64,000 nt of DNA from Apricaphanius iberus. Its lineage: Eukaryota > Chordata > Actinopteri > Cyprinodontiformes > Aphaniidae. Location of the stretch: assembly GCA_028564705.1 (NCBI GenBank), contig JAPXFQ010002749.1:1-64000 (forward strand), written 5' to 3'. The translations under genes and the position numbers were made by a program. Under the pieces are notes generated by a model, which was given only the letters and a program-made list of their open reading frames with translations, was not told the DNA's origin and did no database searches. Positions 21,831 through 33,560 of this stretch are shown here, in pieces; position 1 is the stretch's first letter; every line of letters starts with the position of its first letter.

Positions 21831-22493
21831 AGCTCCAAGGCTGTGGCTGTGCACCGCCAGACCATTTTCTATAAGATAATCTGTTTCCTTTTTCATTAGT
21901 TTTTGATCTTCTGGATTGACCCTATAAGGGTACTGTTTGATTGGTTTACTTTCACTGAGGATTAGATCATGTTCAATAAGAGTGGTTTGGGTAGGCGTAT
22001 CTGAAAACAAACATAAATGTGAATTTATTAACGCATGCAGATCAGTCTGTTGCTGTTCTGTTAAATGTGACAGCTTCTCATCTAACTGCAGAAGTGCCTC
22101 AGAGTTAGCCAGACGGGGGCCGACAGCATTTATGTGTTGGAAACTCAGTTCTTCCTTTTCGTCAACAGGAACTGCGATCACACTGGCTGCGCATACCGGG
22201 TTTTCACAATCTGTGTTGGGCGGGGGACCTGGGGAGAAATAAAGCTTTAACATATTACTGTGGCATTGTCTGAGTTTCTTTCTACAGTTAGGAGTTTTGA
22301 TGACATAGGTCGATTCACCAAGTTTATAACTGACTGTAAATGGTTCTTCATATTTCGGTGTGAGCAATCGTCCAGTAACAGGGGTCAACATTAGGACTTG
22401 GTCGCCAGGAAGAAATGTGCGGGCAACAGCCGTTTTGTCAAAGGTTGTTTTCATTACCTTCTGCACACTCTGAAGATGCTCCTTTGCCACCAC
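21831..22493 (-). pseudogene. Gypsy integrase C-terminus joined to RT N-terminus
   Basis: A 246-codon frame (22493-21753). Residues ~25-75 read FLPGDQVLMLTPVTGRLLT, YEEPFTVSYKLGES and CHSNMLKLY, an integrase C-terminal domain of the GPY/F type. A ~70-residue linker follows, then LTEQQQTDLHALI, HDLILSESKPIKQYPYRVNP and ETDYLIENGLAV, the opening of a gypsy RT. The reading frame is continuous across the junction, which proves the IN-before-RT order in this copy. Reading past ENGLAV falls into RNase H through an internal deletion. Confidence 0.8.
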
Positions 22494-23158
22494 TTCGATT
22501 CATGCAACCGATGTTGGAACATTTTAATGTACTTATTCACAGCCATGCGTTTTATTTCAGGCGCTTGCAAAAAGCAAAGAGGGGACACCTTCATCATACT
22601 GGCGTCCTGTACGAACACAATATTTGCGCAGCATGCTCTTAAAAGTTTGATGCCAACGTTCCAAAACCCCCTGAGATTAGGGGTGATAGCAGGAGGACAT
22701 TGCTTGTTTTATGCCAAGAGTTTCCGCAACATTTTTAAACAGTTCTGATTTAAAATTTGAGCCTTGGTCTGTTTGAATGGTACGGGGCAATCCAAACATG
22801 GAGAAGAATCCTACTAGCGCTTAACAACAGACTTTGAGGTTATTGCAGGGAGAGGTATGGCCTCTGGGAAACAGGTAGCTTTGCACATAATAGTAAGCGA
22901 AAACTTCTTGCCGGATTTTGTGTGGGGTAAAGGCCCTACACAATCTACCACTAAATGGTCGAACGCATCCCCAATAACTGGAATGGATTGAAGGGGTGTA
23001 GGCGGTGGATTCTGGCTGGGTTTTCCAGCTATTTGACATATGTGGCAGAGTTTACAGAACTGAGTTATGTCTCTTTTTAACCCAGGCCAAAATAAATGTT
23101 CCAAAATTATTTGGTATGTTTTTTTTAACCCAAAAATGCCCTGACCAATCGCTTTCAT
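22494..23158 (-). pseudogene. Gypsy integrase zinc finger and catalytic core
   Basis: The frame at 23158-22814 reads HLFWPGLKRDITQFCKLC, CHICQIAGKP (the C-x2-C of the H2C2 finger), then DHLVVDCVGPLPHTKSG with the first catalytic Asp. Downstream, around 22780-22650, another frame gives QTDQGSNF (second Asp) and QGVLERWHQ (the Glu), with an in-frame stop just before it. Integrase is broken by frameshifts near 22815 and 22600. Confidence 0.75.
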
Positions 23159-23672
23159 GAGCGAGTTTTAGAATTTTATGACAGAACTTCTGTGGACTGA
23201 CGATCTGGGTTACAGTACGCCAGGTAGCCTTTTGGTCTTTGGGATCACACCAAGACCTCATCAATAATTCATGTTCAAAATAGTATTTAACATTTTTTTG
23301 CTTTGTACTTCCCACTGCTGCAAAACACATTTTTAGTGACTCATCAACCTTTTGCTCTTGTACTAATGTGGCTCTTGAAACAAGGTTTTCATGAGGTTTT
23401 ATTTGATCACATTTCGCAAGAGTTTGTTTCTCTGTCGGTAGCTCTGATTCTGAGATCTGCACCATGTTATCTTCGTACAGAGGTGAAATAATCAACAACT
23501 CTTCCTTTATCTTTGATTGAGAATGCGTCACAACACATGAAGGAAATATTTTAGAAGAAAACTGGATGTTTTCTTGATCTGAGATTGGGTTTGCAACGAC
23601 TTCTGGAGTTGGAATAACCAGACCTCCAGCTATGTCCTTTCCAAGGAGTAACTCTACCCCAGAAACCACCTG
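23052..23672 (-). pseudogene. Gypsy pol N-terminal region, protease tail to integrase finger
   Basis: The minus-strand frame reads GVELLLGKDIAGG (typical of the segment after the aspartic protease), a ~130-residue low-conservation linker, then RSWCDPKDQ and LKLAHESDWSGHF, the His part of the integrase finger. It shifts frame near 23110 into the next entry. Codons 23673-23753 belong to the unrelated direct repeat. Confidence 0.6.
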
Positions 23673-23860
23673 GTGAAGAGCGGAGGGATCTCCATGTGAT
23701 GTGGCTGTTGGAACTTTGTGTCGTTTCCATGGCGATAAGACAACAGTACCCATCTTGCTTCAGGGTCTGGGTGGAGAGTCACTCAATATGAAAGCAAAAG
23801 AAAAAGAAAAGGATGGGCAGAACACAACAAACTGGGACAAAACTAAATTAAACAATATGA
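23673..23860. repeat. Direct repeat flanking the Gypsy fragment (right copy)
   Basis: Near-identical to 20806-20993, with a 12-bp gap (the left copy has extra GGCGGC-type bases near 20878). It abuts the pol frame abruptly at about 23672. Confidence 0.75.
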
Positions 23861-25849
23861 CAAACCGGGGTAAACACGGGGGTCATAACAATGGGTGTTA
23901 AGAAACCCATATTTCAACCAATGTTAAGAAACTGGAGCTGTAAAAGAAAAACCGATTACTGATTACGCATAAATAAATGTCTTTTTTTTCTATCTTCTGC
24001 CCTCGTAGATCCCTCTGTGACTGCTGGCAGCTGCAAGGGGGCCTATTTGATTATGATTTATGGAATCCTCTTCCCAAATATTAAATTTTCCCTCTCGTGA
24101 AATGGCAATTATGTCATTAATGACCATTTCCCCCAATTAAACACATATAAGCCAATTTCTTCAGGTGTAGCAGGCCCTGCCTCCTCTGGCTTATCTCACC
24201 GATTGTGAGAGCAGTCAAAACCCGCTGTCACCCTCCTCATGTAGATTCTTGTATATCCTTGGAAATCTGCTGCAATGTGCGATAAGGACCCGGAGCAGGA
24301 GCACACTTTAACCAGTGAAACCAGGTGGAACCTTTGCCTTTCAGCTGGATTGGTGGGTGGTACGTGCAGACACCAGGAAGGGGCCAGACCCACTCAGTCT
24401 CTGTAGGTGCAGGAGCCGGGCCGTGAGTGATGTGTGGAGAAGGAGATCACCAAAGATTCCAGCTGTTGATGTTCTCCACAGGGGTCAGGAGCAGGATGCG
24501 GAGAAATCTGAGGTTCTCTGTCAGCCCAGGGACCAGGAAAAACTCTGCCTGTAAACATCTCATAAAAGTAACCTGTTTTTTTTCCGGTATACTAATGATT
24601 TCTTGACGGCCATCAAAGTAACTTGGAGGGCCTGTTGCCTATCAGCCCTGTCTGCAGTTATGGTAGCCAATTTTTACCTCAGGTCTAAATCCATACGCAT
24701 CACCCCAATGTGTGAGCGAATGAGTGAATACTACAAGGAATCTGTAACCCCTGACCGGAGTTACCATGTTGTATGTAATCAATCACCACCTATCCACTTA
24801 ACCCAGACAGTGTGTTTGCTTGTAACAGCGACCCACTATATAAGTCACATTCGTTCCTCATTGAAAAATTGTATTTAATTAGCCGATCGGTCATTAAGTA
24901 AAAAAAATCTTAATCTGAAAAAAATAGCATAAAATGTTGGTAAGTATATTAAATCTTCGCTATATCATTTTCCCCTATTAATAATTTTTTGGCATCGTAA
25001 TGTAATGTTTTATTTTCTCTTTTCTGAGTCCTGAGTACCCCTGCAGAATGTTGTGTCCAATTGGAGATTAGTTTATTCCAATTACCTCAGCCTTCTTTCT
25101 TATTCAATATGTATGGTGATAGGAGGAGTATATACCAAAATAACCAATTATGTAATTTCAATATATTATAGTATTATAAATACACTCTTTAAAATGCAAC
25201 AATTAAACTATTATTTAACATTGGAATGTAAGGTAAGGGTTACTTCCTGATTCATTGTTCTTTTATTGGATTTCCACTCCATTTCAATATTTTCTAACTG
25301 TATTGTGCTAAGAAATTGTTAAAATATCTGATTAAAAGATCCCTAGGGAAAGAGCAAACTCTTGCGTTATTTTGGTGCATCACAGTTGTTGTTCCTGATA
25401 AGCAAACAAAAACACATCCCTAACTGAGGGATGTAAAAGTAAGTTCAAGAAGCATTTGCTACGTCAATATTTATAAGTCAGTTTGAATTAGGAGTCAAAC
25501 TAGCCAATGCTTTGTAAGGGTTGGGTGTGGTGCTTAATGCAGGTTTAAGAGCCCCATTTATCGGTTTAAGATGATGTATTATTCCTTATTTTCCCTGTAC
25601 CTTGTTTCTCTAGATAGAATAATAGTGTTATAACTAGAATTTGAGGGTTTAAATCACCCATTTGTTTTAAGCCTTCAATTTTGTCAGCTATTAATGCTTC
25701 AGCCTCAGATTCATGTAACCCTGAAGGTGTTAGATGGGGTCAGGATGTTTCAGTTCAAATGTAATAGGTTCAATTTGCATCAGATCAGAGGATCACAGTG
25801 TATGGGGAGTCATCTGTATTTTCCTGTTTTCTTTTATTCAATTATATTG
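23861..25849. other. Unassigned stretch
   Basis: No coding region, RNA or repeat recognised over about 2 kb. 24190-24560 is GC-richer and could be a decayed element, but no motif can be named. Confidence 0.4.
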
Positions 25850-26125
25850 GACGGGTATAAATGTTTTTAAGAACAGGCTCAAAACTTTACCTTTCTTGTC
25901 TAAGTTTTAACTGATTTCTATTTATTCAGCTTGTTTACCTGCATTGATCGTTTTATTTACTTATATTAATTATAGTTAAGTTTTAATACACCCCCTTTCT
26001 AAAATTTTATGAAACATTTTATTATCCATTCTAGCTTTTGTCATCTTAATCTCTTAAGCACTTTGAATTGCTCTTTCTGCATGAAAAGTGCTATATAAAT
26101 AAACTTTTGAATTGATTTTGATTTG
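25850..26125 (+). mobile_element. LINE 3' end fragment (L2/Rex1 type)
   Basis: Codons FKNRLKTLPFLSKF then stop (25865-25908) match the RT C-terminus block FKTRLKTFLF. The end carries AAGCACTTTGAATTGC, AAAAGTGCTATATAAATAAA and a short TTGATTT repeat. Confidence 0.65.
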
Positions 26126-26565
26126 ATTGAAATGTTCCATTACAATTTAACTTAACCTAAATTTAGTACATCCCTGTAGATGAAGAGTAAAATAAGGATA
26201 TCATTTAAATACCTGTGCTGTCTGTTACAGTTGTATATTAATAAGAAAATATGAGGACCCGCTCCCTCACCCATCATTTGGATTTTCTTAGATATTGAAT
26301 TTGCTAGCAAAAACAATGTTTTCCCTACTCACCAAACAGGGACCTGATGTTATAGGCCAATTTCTTCCATCCACCCAACTTTCAAATTGTTCTTGGTAGA
26401 GGGTGAGGTATTACGTGGAGAGGATCTGGGGGGGCACAAAGGGGTGGTGGTACATGGTCAAATATAGCACTACTCGGCACAATGCCGTACAACACGGTAC
26501 TGAAAATGAGATGAGTGAATTTATCCCCATCAAAAACTTTGGGTTATACTGAAGGTTTTTCTCAT
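26126..26565. other. Unassigned
   Basis: Nothing recognised. Confidence 0.35.
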
Positions 26566-27151
26566 TTACACTATACCGTTATCTATAACCACATTAAAGC
26601 TACAGCCTTTTTAGAATGTTAAGACCATTCTAACTGACCAGCAGCTGTAATTACTGTAGAGATTCTTCCACTTAAGTTTCTGTAAATTCTTTGGAGCGTA
26701 TCTCCTACAATTTTTGGGCTATTTCAACCATTCCACTTTTAAACTATTCTGCTCATTCTGCTCTTTCCGGCTATGACTTCTGGTATTTTTACTATTCATA
26801 CTTTTTATGAAATATTCAGCTTTTTTTTAGCCATTTTTGTCCCATTGAAATACATGGAGAATTTTCAAAATCCTACGAAATTCAGCAAAAACTTTGTGCC
26901 ATTTGGCATACTTTCAGCTAGAAACGCCATTCAAACTTTAAATTGGTCACAAGGCTTTAGGCTACCTTCAAATGATTCATCTGTTACGTTTTTTCTGAAA
27001 TCACTATTTAAGTTTTATGCCAATTTTTTTCAGGTTTTCAAACTTACAATGTATTTCAATGGCGGAATTCTTCAACCGGCAGAGTGTACACTCTAGCAGC
27101 TGTCGCTTTTTGGACCATCAGTCTTCACAAACAGATTACTCCTGTTCACAC
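26566..27151 (+). repeat. Family R fragment, 5' third of the unit
   Basis: Matches the array units at 43.6-53.0 kb: CGCCATTCAAACTTTAAA, TTTTTTTCAGGTTTTCAAAC, TGTATTTCAATGGCGGAATT and ACAGATTACTCCTGTTCA occur in the same order. More diverged than array units. Confidence 0.75.
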
Positions 27152-27152
27152 A

Positions 27153-27188
<36 letters not shown>

Positions 27189-27198
27189 CATAATAATA
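27152..27198. repeat. (AAT)n microsatellite
   Basis: About 12 AAT units, placed at the junction between the family R fragment and a LINE 3' end. Confidence 0.9.
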
Positions 27199-28035
27199 CA
27201 TTTATTTTTAAAGCGCCTTTCAGGGAACTCAAGGACACTGTACAGATAAAAAACACAATAAAAACACAAGTGCCAAGAAAATACAGTAAAAGCACATAAA
27301 AATATAAAGTAGAATAAAACAATAAAATAACAGTAAAATCAGTAAAATCAACGGATGGATTGTGGGGTGTTGAAGTTAGAAAAAGCTGATTTAAACAGAT
27401 GAGTTTTGATTTGAAAAGTAAAAGAGAATGAATGTTCCGGAGGACAGCAGGGAGAGAGTTCCAGAGCTGGGGAGCCGAGCGGCTGAAGGCCCGGCTCCCC
27501 ATAGTGACCAGACGGGCCGGAGGGACAGAGAGCTGAAGGGAGGAGGAGGAGCGGAGAGAGCGCGAAAGGGACGTGAATATGGAGAAGATCTGAAAGGTAA
27601 GAAGGTGCCAGGTTATGGAGGGCTTTGAAAGTGCACAGAAGAAGTTTGAAGGTGATCCTGAATGTTACCGGGAGCCAGTGCAACTGATGGAGGATGGGAG
27701 TGATGTGGTGAAAGGATGGAGTTCTAGTGACGATGCGGGCAGCTGAATTCTGGACTAGTTGACGTTTTTTGAGTGTTTTATTGGGAAGACCAGAGAGAAG
27801 TGAGTTACAGTAATCGAGACGAGAAGTGACCAGACTGTGAACTAGGATGGAAGCAGAGTGAACAGTGAGGGAGGGGCGAAGACGATTAATGTTACGAAGA
27901 TGGAAATAGGCTGACCGAGCGATATTATTGATGTGAGATTGAAAAGATAGTGAGCTGTCGAGGATGACACCCAGACTCTTTACCTGAGGGGAGGGAGAGA
28001 CAGAAGAAGAATCAATGGAAAATGTTATGGGAAAA
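27199..28035 (-). mobile_element. LINE fragment, L2/Rex1-type RT C-terminus and 3' UTR
   Basis: The minus strand shows [32 protein letters not shown], a shifted [14 protein letters not shown] and KTHLFKSAF (27683-27348), all RT C-terminal blocks; upstream (27700-28030) are decayed codons for HINNI-, RLDYCN-like blocks. The 3' end has the GCGCCTTTCAGGGAACTCAA complement typical of this family. Confidence 0.75.
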
Positions 28036-28429
28036 TAATAATGTTGTATTATTATTTTCTTAGGGTATATTTCTTTATCACATAGTTTAAATGTACTTTT
28101 TAAATGTCATTTGGTTTCAACCATATGTTCCTTTGTATACACCCTGTTCTTTTAAGATGCTAATGAAGTTTGACCACATAAAGAGAGACTGCAGTGGGAG
28201 GGCCCTTGGAGACCAGGTGACAGAGCTGTGTGATCAGGACATAGAGCTGGGAGGCTGTCTGAGAAGCTGAGAGGAGAACAGACAAACGGTCAACCAGAGT
28301 ATCTTCCTGGCCTCCCTCTGCAGAACTTTACTTAGTTTATCTCCCACTGCAGAGTTCATTTAACTTCAATTTCTCTCCGACCCCTGTGTGTGATTCTTTC
28401 TAGGTTAAACCACTGTAATTATTTGCAAA
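28036..28429. other. Unassigned
   Basis: No named feature. Confidence 0.35.
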
Positions 28430-29100
28430 ACTTCTAAAAAGCTAAAATGGCAGTGTTAGCTAAATTAAGCTAAAATGCCAGCGTTAGCTAAATTAAGCTA
28501 AAATGCCAACGTTAGCTAAATTAAGCTAAAATGCCAATGTCAGCTAAAATGCGATCTGTAACATGTTTCTCAAATGTAGTAAGCAAAATTTGCTGAAAAC
28601 AAAATCTGCAAATGCTTGTACATTGAAATGCTGTTAGCCAGAATTACCTACAAGGCAGAAAGTAGCTAAAAGAGCCTTAAAAAGCAATTTGAAATGCAAT
28701 TTCTCTGAAAAAGTTATAAAAATAAAGTTTGATTTTATAAAATGCTAGGGCTACTATGTTGTTGAACTGTTATACATTGAATAAGCTGAAAAAGAATTAT
28801 AGTTGGCAAGCTATTAAGCTTAAAATGGTAAATTAGCTAATATTAGGGAAAACTGTAATATTAGCTTAAATGCAAGATTCTGCTTGTTTAAAATTGGTAA
28901 TGTTAGCTAAAATGCTAGCAGTGAAATTTTGTAAAATACTAACATGTTTGGTTTTGATGACTCAATTAATTCAGTATAATAAAACTGGCTGCAAAGCCAA
29001 TCTTTTCTAAAATTAGCTAAAATGCTACTGTTAGCTTAAATCCTAGTTTGAATATAATGGAATGCTAATATCAAGTTGTATAACAATATCATACTCCATG
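28430..29100 (-). repeat. Family R, AGCTAA-rich 3' segment, inverted
   Basis: Reverse complement of the array's TTAGCTAACATTGG/ TTTAGCTTAATTTAGC region; continues after Tc1-A at 30686. Confidence 0.75.
28439..28556. repeat. 28-bp minisatellite inside family R
   Basis: Four units of AAGCTAAAATGCCAGCGTTA plus GCTAAATT. The same motif occurs once or twice in the array units. Confidence 0.85.
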
Positions 29101-29102
29101 TA

Positions 29103-30685
<1,583 letters not shown>

Positions 30686-31037
30686 TATAATACCCACTAT
30701 AGCCTAAACATAAAAGCCTGCATAACTGCCCTTTAAAATGAATTACCATTGCTCATTGATGGTGGCAGGCTGCTTAATTGTAGACACTGCTTTCCTAGGT
30801 AACTGTGACAGATGTGAAGGTATAGGACACATGCAACACTGGGCTCTCTGAATACCAGCAGCTAATGTGGGTGAAGTTTACCGGCCAAAGAAAATGAATG
30901 AGATGGAAAAATCTGGGATTTGAACCAGCAACCCATTGATTTCTGGATTCCTACTACCTGAGTCACAGTCACACTATGTAGTGTCCATAGTGCATAGTAA
31001 TTCTGTTGTCCACTAACTCATTCCAACTGTAGATATA
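30686..31037 (-). repeat. Family R, tRNA-like middle segment, inverted
   Basis: Reverse complement of array bases such as 51990-52270, including GGGATTTGAACCAGCAACCC, the complement of the box B-like string. Confidence 0.8.
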
Positions 31038-32647
31038 CAGGTGCTGGCCAGTAAATTAGAATATCATCAAAAAGTTGAATTATTTCAGTAATTCCATTCA
31101 AAACGTGAAACTTGTATACTGTATACTTTCCTTCCAAACATAGTGATATATTTCAAGTGTTTATTAATTTTCATTTTTATTATTACAACTGACAGCTAAT
31201 GAAAACACCAAATTCAGTATCTCAGAAAATTAGAATATTCTGAAAAGGCTCAATATAGAAGACACCTGGTGCCACTCTAATCAGCTGATTAACTCAAAAC
31301 ACCTGCAAAGGCCTTTAAAAGGTCCCTCAGTCTTGTTCTGAAGGCTCCACAATCATGGGGACGACTTCTGACTTAACAGCTGTCCAAAAGACGACCATTG
31401 ACACCTTGTACAAGGAGGGCAAGACACAAAAGGTGATTGCTAAAGAAGCTGGCTGTTCGCAGAGCTCTGTGTCCAAGCACATTAACAGACAGGCGAAGGG
31501 ACGGAAAAAATGTGGTAGAAAAAAGTGTACAAGCTCTAGGGATAACCGCACCCTGCAGAGAATTGTGACGACAAACCCATTCAAAAATGTGGGGGAGATC
31601 CACAAAGAGTGGACTGCAGCTGGAGTCAGCGCTTCAAGAACCACCACGAAGAGACTCATGAAAGACATGGGATTCAGCTGTCGCATTCCGTGTGTCAAGC
31701 CACTCTTGAACAAGAAACAGCGTAAGAAGCGTCTCGCCTGGGCCAAGGACAAAAAGGACTGGACTGCTGCTGAGTGGTCCAAAGTTATGTTTTCTGATGA
31801 AAGCAATTTTTGCATTTCCTTTGGAAATCAAGGACCCAGAGTCTGGAGGAAGAGCGGAGAAGCACAGAATCCACGTTGCATGAGGTCCAGTGTAAAGTTT
31901 CCACCGTCAGTGATGGTGTGGGGTGCCATGTCATCTGCCGGTGTTGGCCCACTCTGTTTCCTGAGGTCCAAGGTCAATGCAGCCGTCTACCAGGAAGTTT
32001 TAGAGCACTTCATGCTTCCTGCTGCTGACCAACTTTATGGGGATGCAGACTTCACTTTTCAACAGGACTTGGCACCTGCACACAGTGCCAAAACCACCAG
32101 TACCTGGTTCAAGGACCATGGTATCCCTGTCCTTGATTGGCCAGCAAACTCGCCTGACCTTAACCCCATAGAAAATCTATGGGGTATTGTGAAGCGGAAG
32201 ATGCAATACGCTAGACCCAACAATGCAGAGGAGCTGAAGACGACTATCAGAGCAACCTGGGCTCTCATAACACCTGAGCAGTGCCACAGACTGATCGAGT
32301 CCATGCCACGTCGCATTACTGCAGTGATGGAGGCAAAAGGAGCCCCGACTAAGTATTGAGTGCTATACATGCACATTCTTTTCATGTTCATTCTTTTCAG
32401 TTGGCCAACATTTAAAAAAAAACATTTTTTTTCATTGGCCTTTAAAGTATTCTAATTTTTTGAGATACCAAATTTGGAGTTTTCATTAGTTGTCACTTAT
32501 AAATATCAAAATTAAAAGAAATAAACATTGGAAATACATTGGTCTGTGTGCATTGCATGAATGTAATGTACAAGTTTCACGTTTTGAATGGAATTATTGA
32601 AATAATTAAACTTTTTGATGATATTCTAATTTACTGGCCAGCACCTG
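31038..32647 (+). mobile_element. Tc1-like transposon B, structurally intact (IR/DR type)
   Basis: Length 1610 bp, TA at 31036-31037 and 32648-32649. Terminal repeats start CAGGTGCTGGCCAGTAAATT and match over ~80 bp with two mismatches. An inner repeat AAATTAGAATATTCTGAAAA at 31227 mirrors the outer AAATTAGAATATCATCAAAA, and an inner site also lies near 32436-32460. Inserted in family R; the empty site can be read from array copies. Confidence 0.95.
31355..32359 (+). CDS. Tc1-like DDE transposase, intact
   Basis: The 334-residue protein cuts and reinserts the element at TA sites in the nucleus; family members are usually about 340 residues, so it is full length. The N-terminal paired-like DNA-binding region contains the helix-turn-helix TQKVIAKEAGCSQSSVSKHI (residues ~25-45), a basic linker KGRKKCGRKK where Tc1 proteins usually have GRPR, and a second domain (KNVGEIHKEW to TTKRLMKDMGF). 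The catalytic domain has FSDESNF (Asp ~148), VWGAMSSAGVG, FQQDLAPAHSA (Asp ~238) and NSPDLNPIENLW (Glu ~273), with 34 residues between second Asp and Glu (DD34E). No stop or frameshift. The ATG at 31355 follows a ~315-bp terminal region and has A of a purine-rich context (atcATGG). Confidence 0.95.
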   Translation: MGTTSDLTAVQKTTIDTLYKEGKTQKVIAKEAGCSQSSVSKHINRQAKGRKKCGRKKCTSSRDNRTLQRIVTTNPFKNVGEIHKEWTAAGVSASRTTTKRLMKDMGFSCRIPCVKPLLNKKQRKKRLAWAKDKKDWTAAEWSKVMFSDESNFCISFGNQGPRVWRKSGEAQNPRCMRSSVKFPPSVMVWGAMSSAGVGPLCFLRSKVNAAVYQEVLEHFMLPAADQLYGDADFTFQQDLAPAHSAKTTSTWFKDHGIPVLDWPANSPDLNPIENLWGIVKRKMQYARPNNAEELKTTIRATWALITPEQCHRLIESMPRRITAVMEAKGAPTKY

Positions 32648-32649
32648 TA

Positions 32650-32840
32650 GAATGGCCTTCCCTTACTCAGCCAATCAGAGACCGGCTGGCCCTGCAGGAG
32701 AGAAGCTAAGAGGAGGCCAGCTGCAACACCTCACTTTTGTGTCTTAATTCCTCAGCCGTTTAAACAGGGAATCCTTCTTCCGAACTACTCTTAATAACTC
32801 GGGAACCGTAAGGCCTATCGACGTGATCCAGAGGGCCCAG
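32650..32840 (-). repeat. Family R segment, inverted, ending at an orientation flip
   Basis: GGCCTTCCCTTACTCAGCCA, CCTGCAGGAGAGAAGCT and ACTCGGGAACCGTAAGGC are the reverse complement of array bases 51760-51910. It stops at GATCC, after which orientation reverses. Confidence 0.85.
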
Positions 32841-33102
32841 TGTTGCCCGTGTCCTTTAGCCTCACGTCTGTCAAAGTGACCTAGGAAAGCAGTATCTACA
32901 ATTAAGCAGCCTGCTACGATCAATGAGCAATGGTGGTTACTTTTAAAGGGCAGTTATGCAGGCTTTCATGTTTAGGCTATTATAGGTATTATACATGGAG
33001 TATGATATTGTTATCCAGCTTGATATTAACAGCCAATATACCCAAACTAGCATTTAAGCTAGCCATTTTTTTAATACTGAATTGATCAAGTCATTAGCTG
33101 TG
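32841..33102 (+). repeat. Family R segment, direct orientation
   Basis: From AGAGGGCCCAGTGTTGC to TGATCAAGTCATTA, matching array bases 52108-52416. Together with 30686-30985 it forms an inverted repeat. Confidence 0.85.
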
Positions 33103-33170
33103 TTCGAATCCAGCGGCTGGATCCTTCGAAGGCCGGATTTGTTGGCCGGTTACGTCACAGCGCCGCGACT
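33103..33170 (+). mobile_element. DNA transposon X, 5' terminus (left part)
   Basis: Sequence from GCTGTGTTCGAATCCAGCGG up to the L1 target duplication breaks family R at TTA. Its continuation is at 43271, on the other side of the L1. Confidence 0.45.
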
Positions 33171-33185
33171 AGGACTGTCCAAATT
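33171..33185. repeat. L1 target-site duplication, left copy
   Basis: AGGACTGTCCAAATT, against AGGACGGTCCAAATT at 43256-43270 (14 of 15 identical). Confidence 0.9.
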
Positions 33186-33560
33186 TCTTTTTTTTTTTTT
33201 TTATATATAAACCTTTATTTTAGGAATAACAAAATACAAAAACAAGTTACAATGCAACTGAATTGAACAATGGGGTCTATATGAGAACAGGACAAATATA
33301 GTACAGGAAGTAAAGAGATTGTAAGATAGCAGGGCAAAAAAAAAATTTTTTTTAAATAAAATTTAAAAAAGTCACCAGTTGCTGGGGTTATATTCTTCAA
33401 AGAGAGTCCACGTCTTAATAGCTTTCGTGTTTTTTGAGTATTTTATAGAGTCCGCATATTTTTTAACATCACTAATGAAAAGAAGAAAAAGAGGTGTGGT
33501 ATGGGTACAGTTACATTTATGAATGTAGTATTTGCCTAAAAGAAAGAGTAAATTCAACAA

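Larger units (their letters stand above)
21581..23672 (-). mobile_element. Gmr1-like Ty3/gypsy LTR retrotransposon fragment
   Basis: On the minus strand the order is post-protease region, integrase zinc finger, integrase core, integrase C-terminus, start of reverse transcriptase, then RNase H. Integrase upstream of RT is the reverse of ordinary Ty3/gypsy and is the hallmark of the Gmr1 group first recognised in cod (established). The RT catalytic core is missing, several stops and frameshifts are present, and no bona fide LTR pair is visible. It is a defective copy. Confidence 0.75.

Noticed and set aside
21581..23672. Infectious endogenous retrovirus
   Set aside because: No env-like frame, no LTR pair, RT core deleted, integrase broken; features are of Ty3/gypsy.
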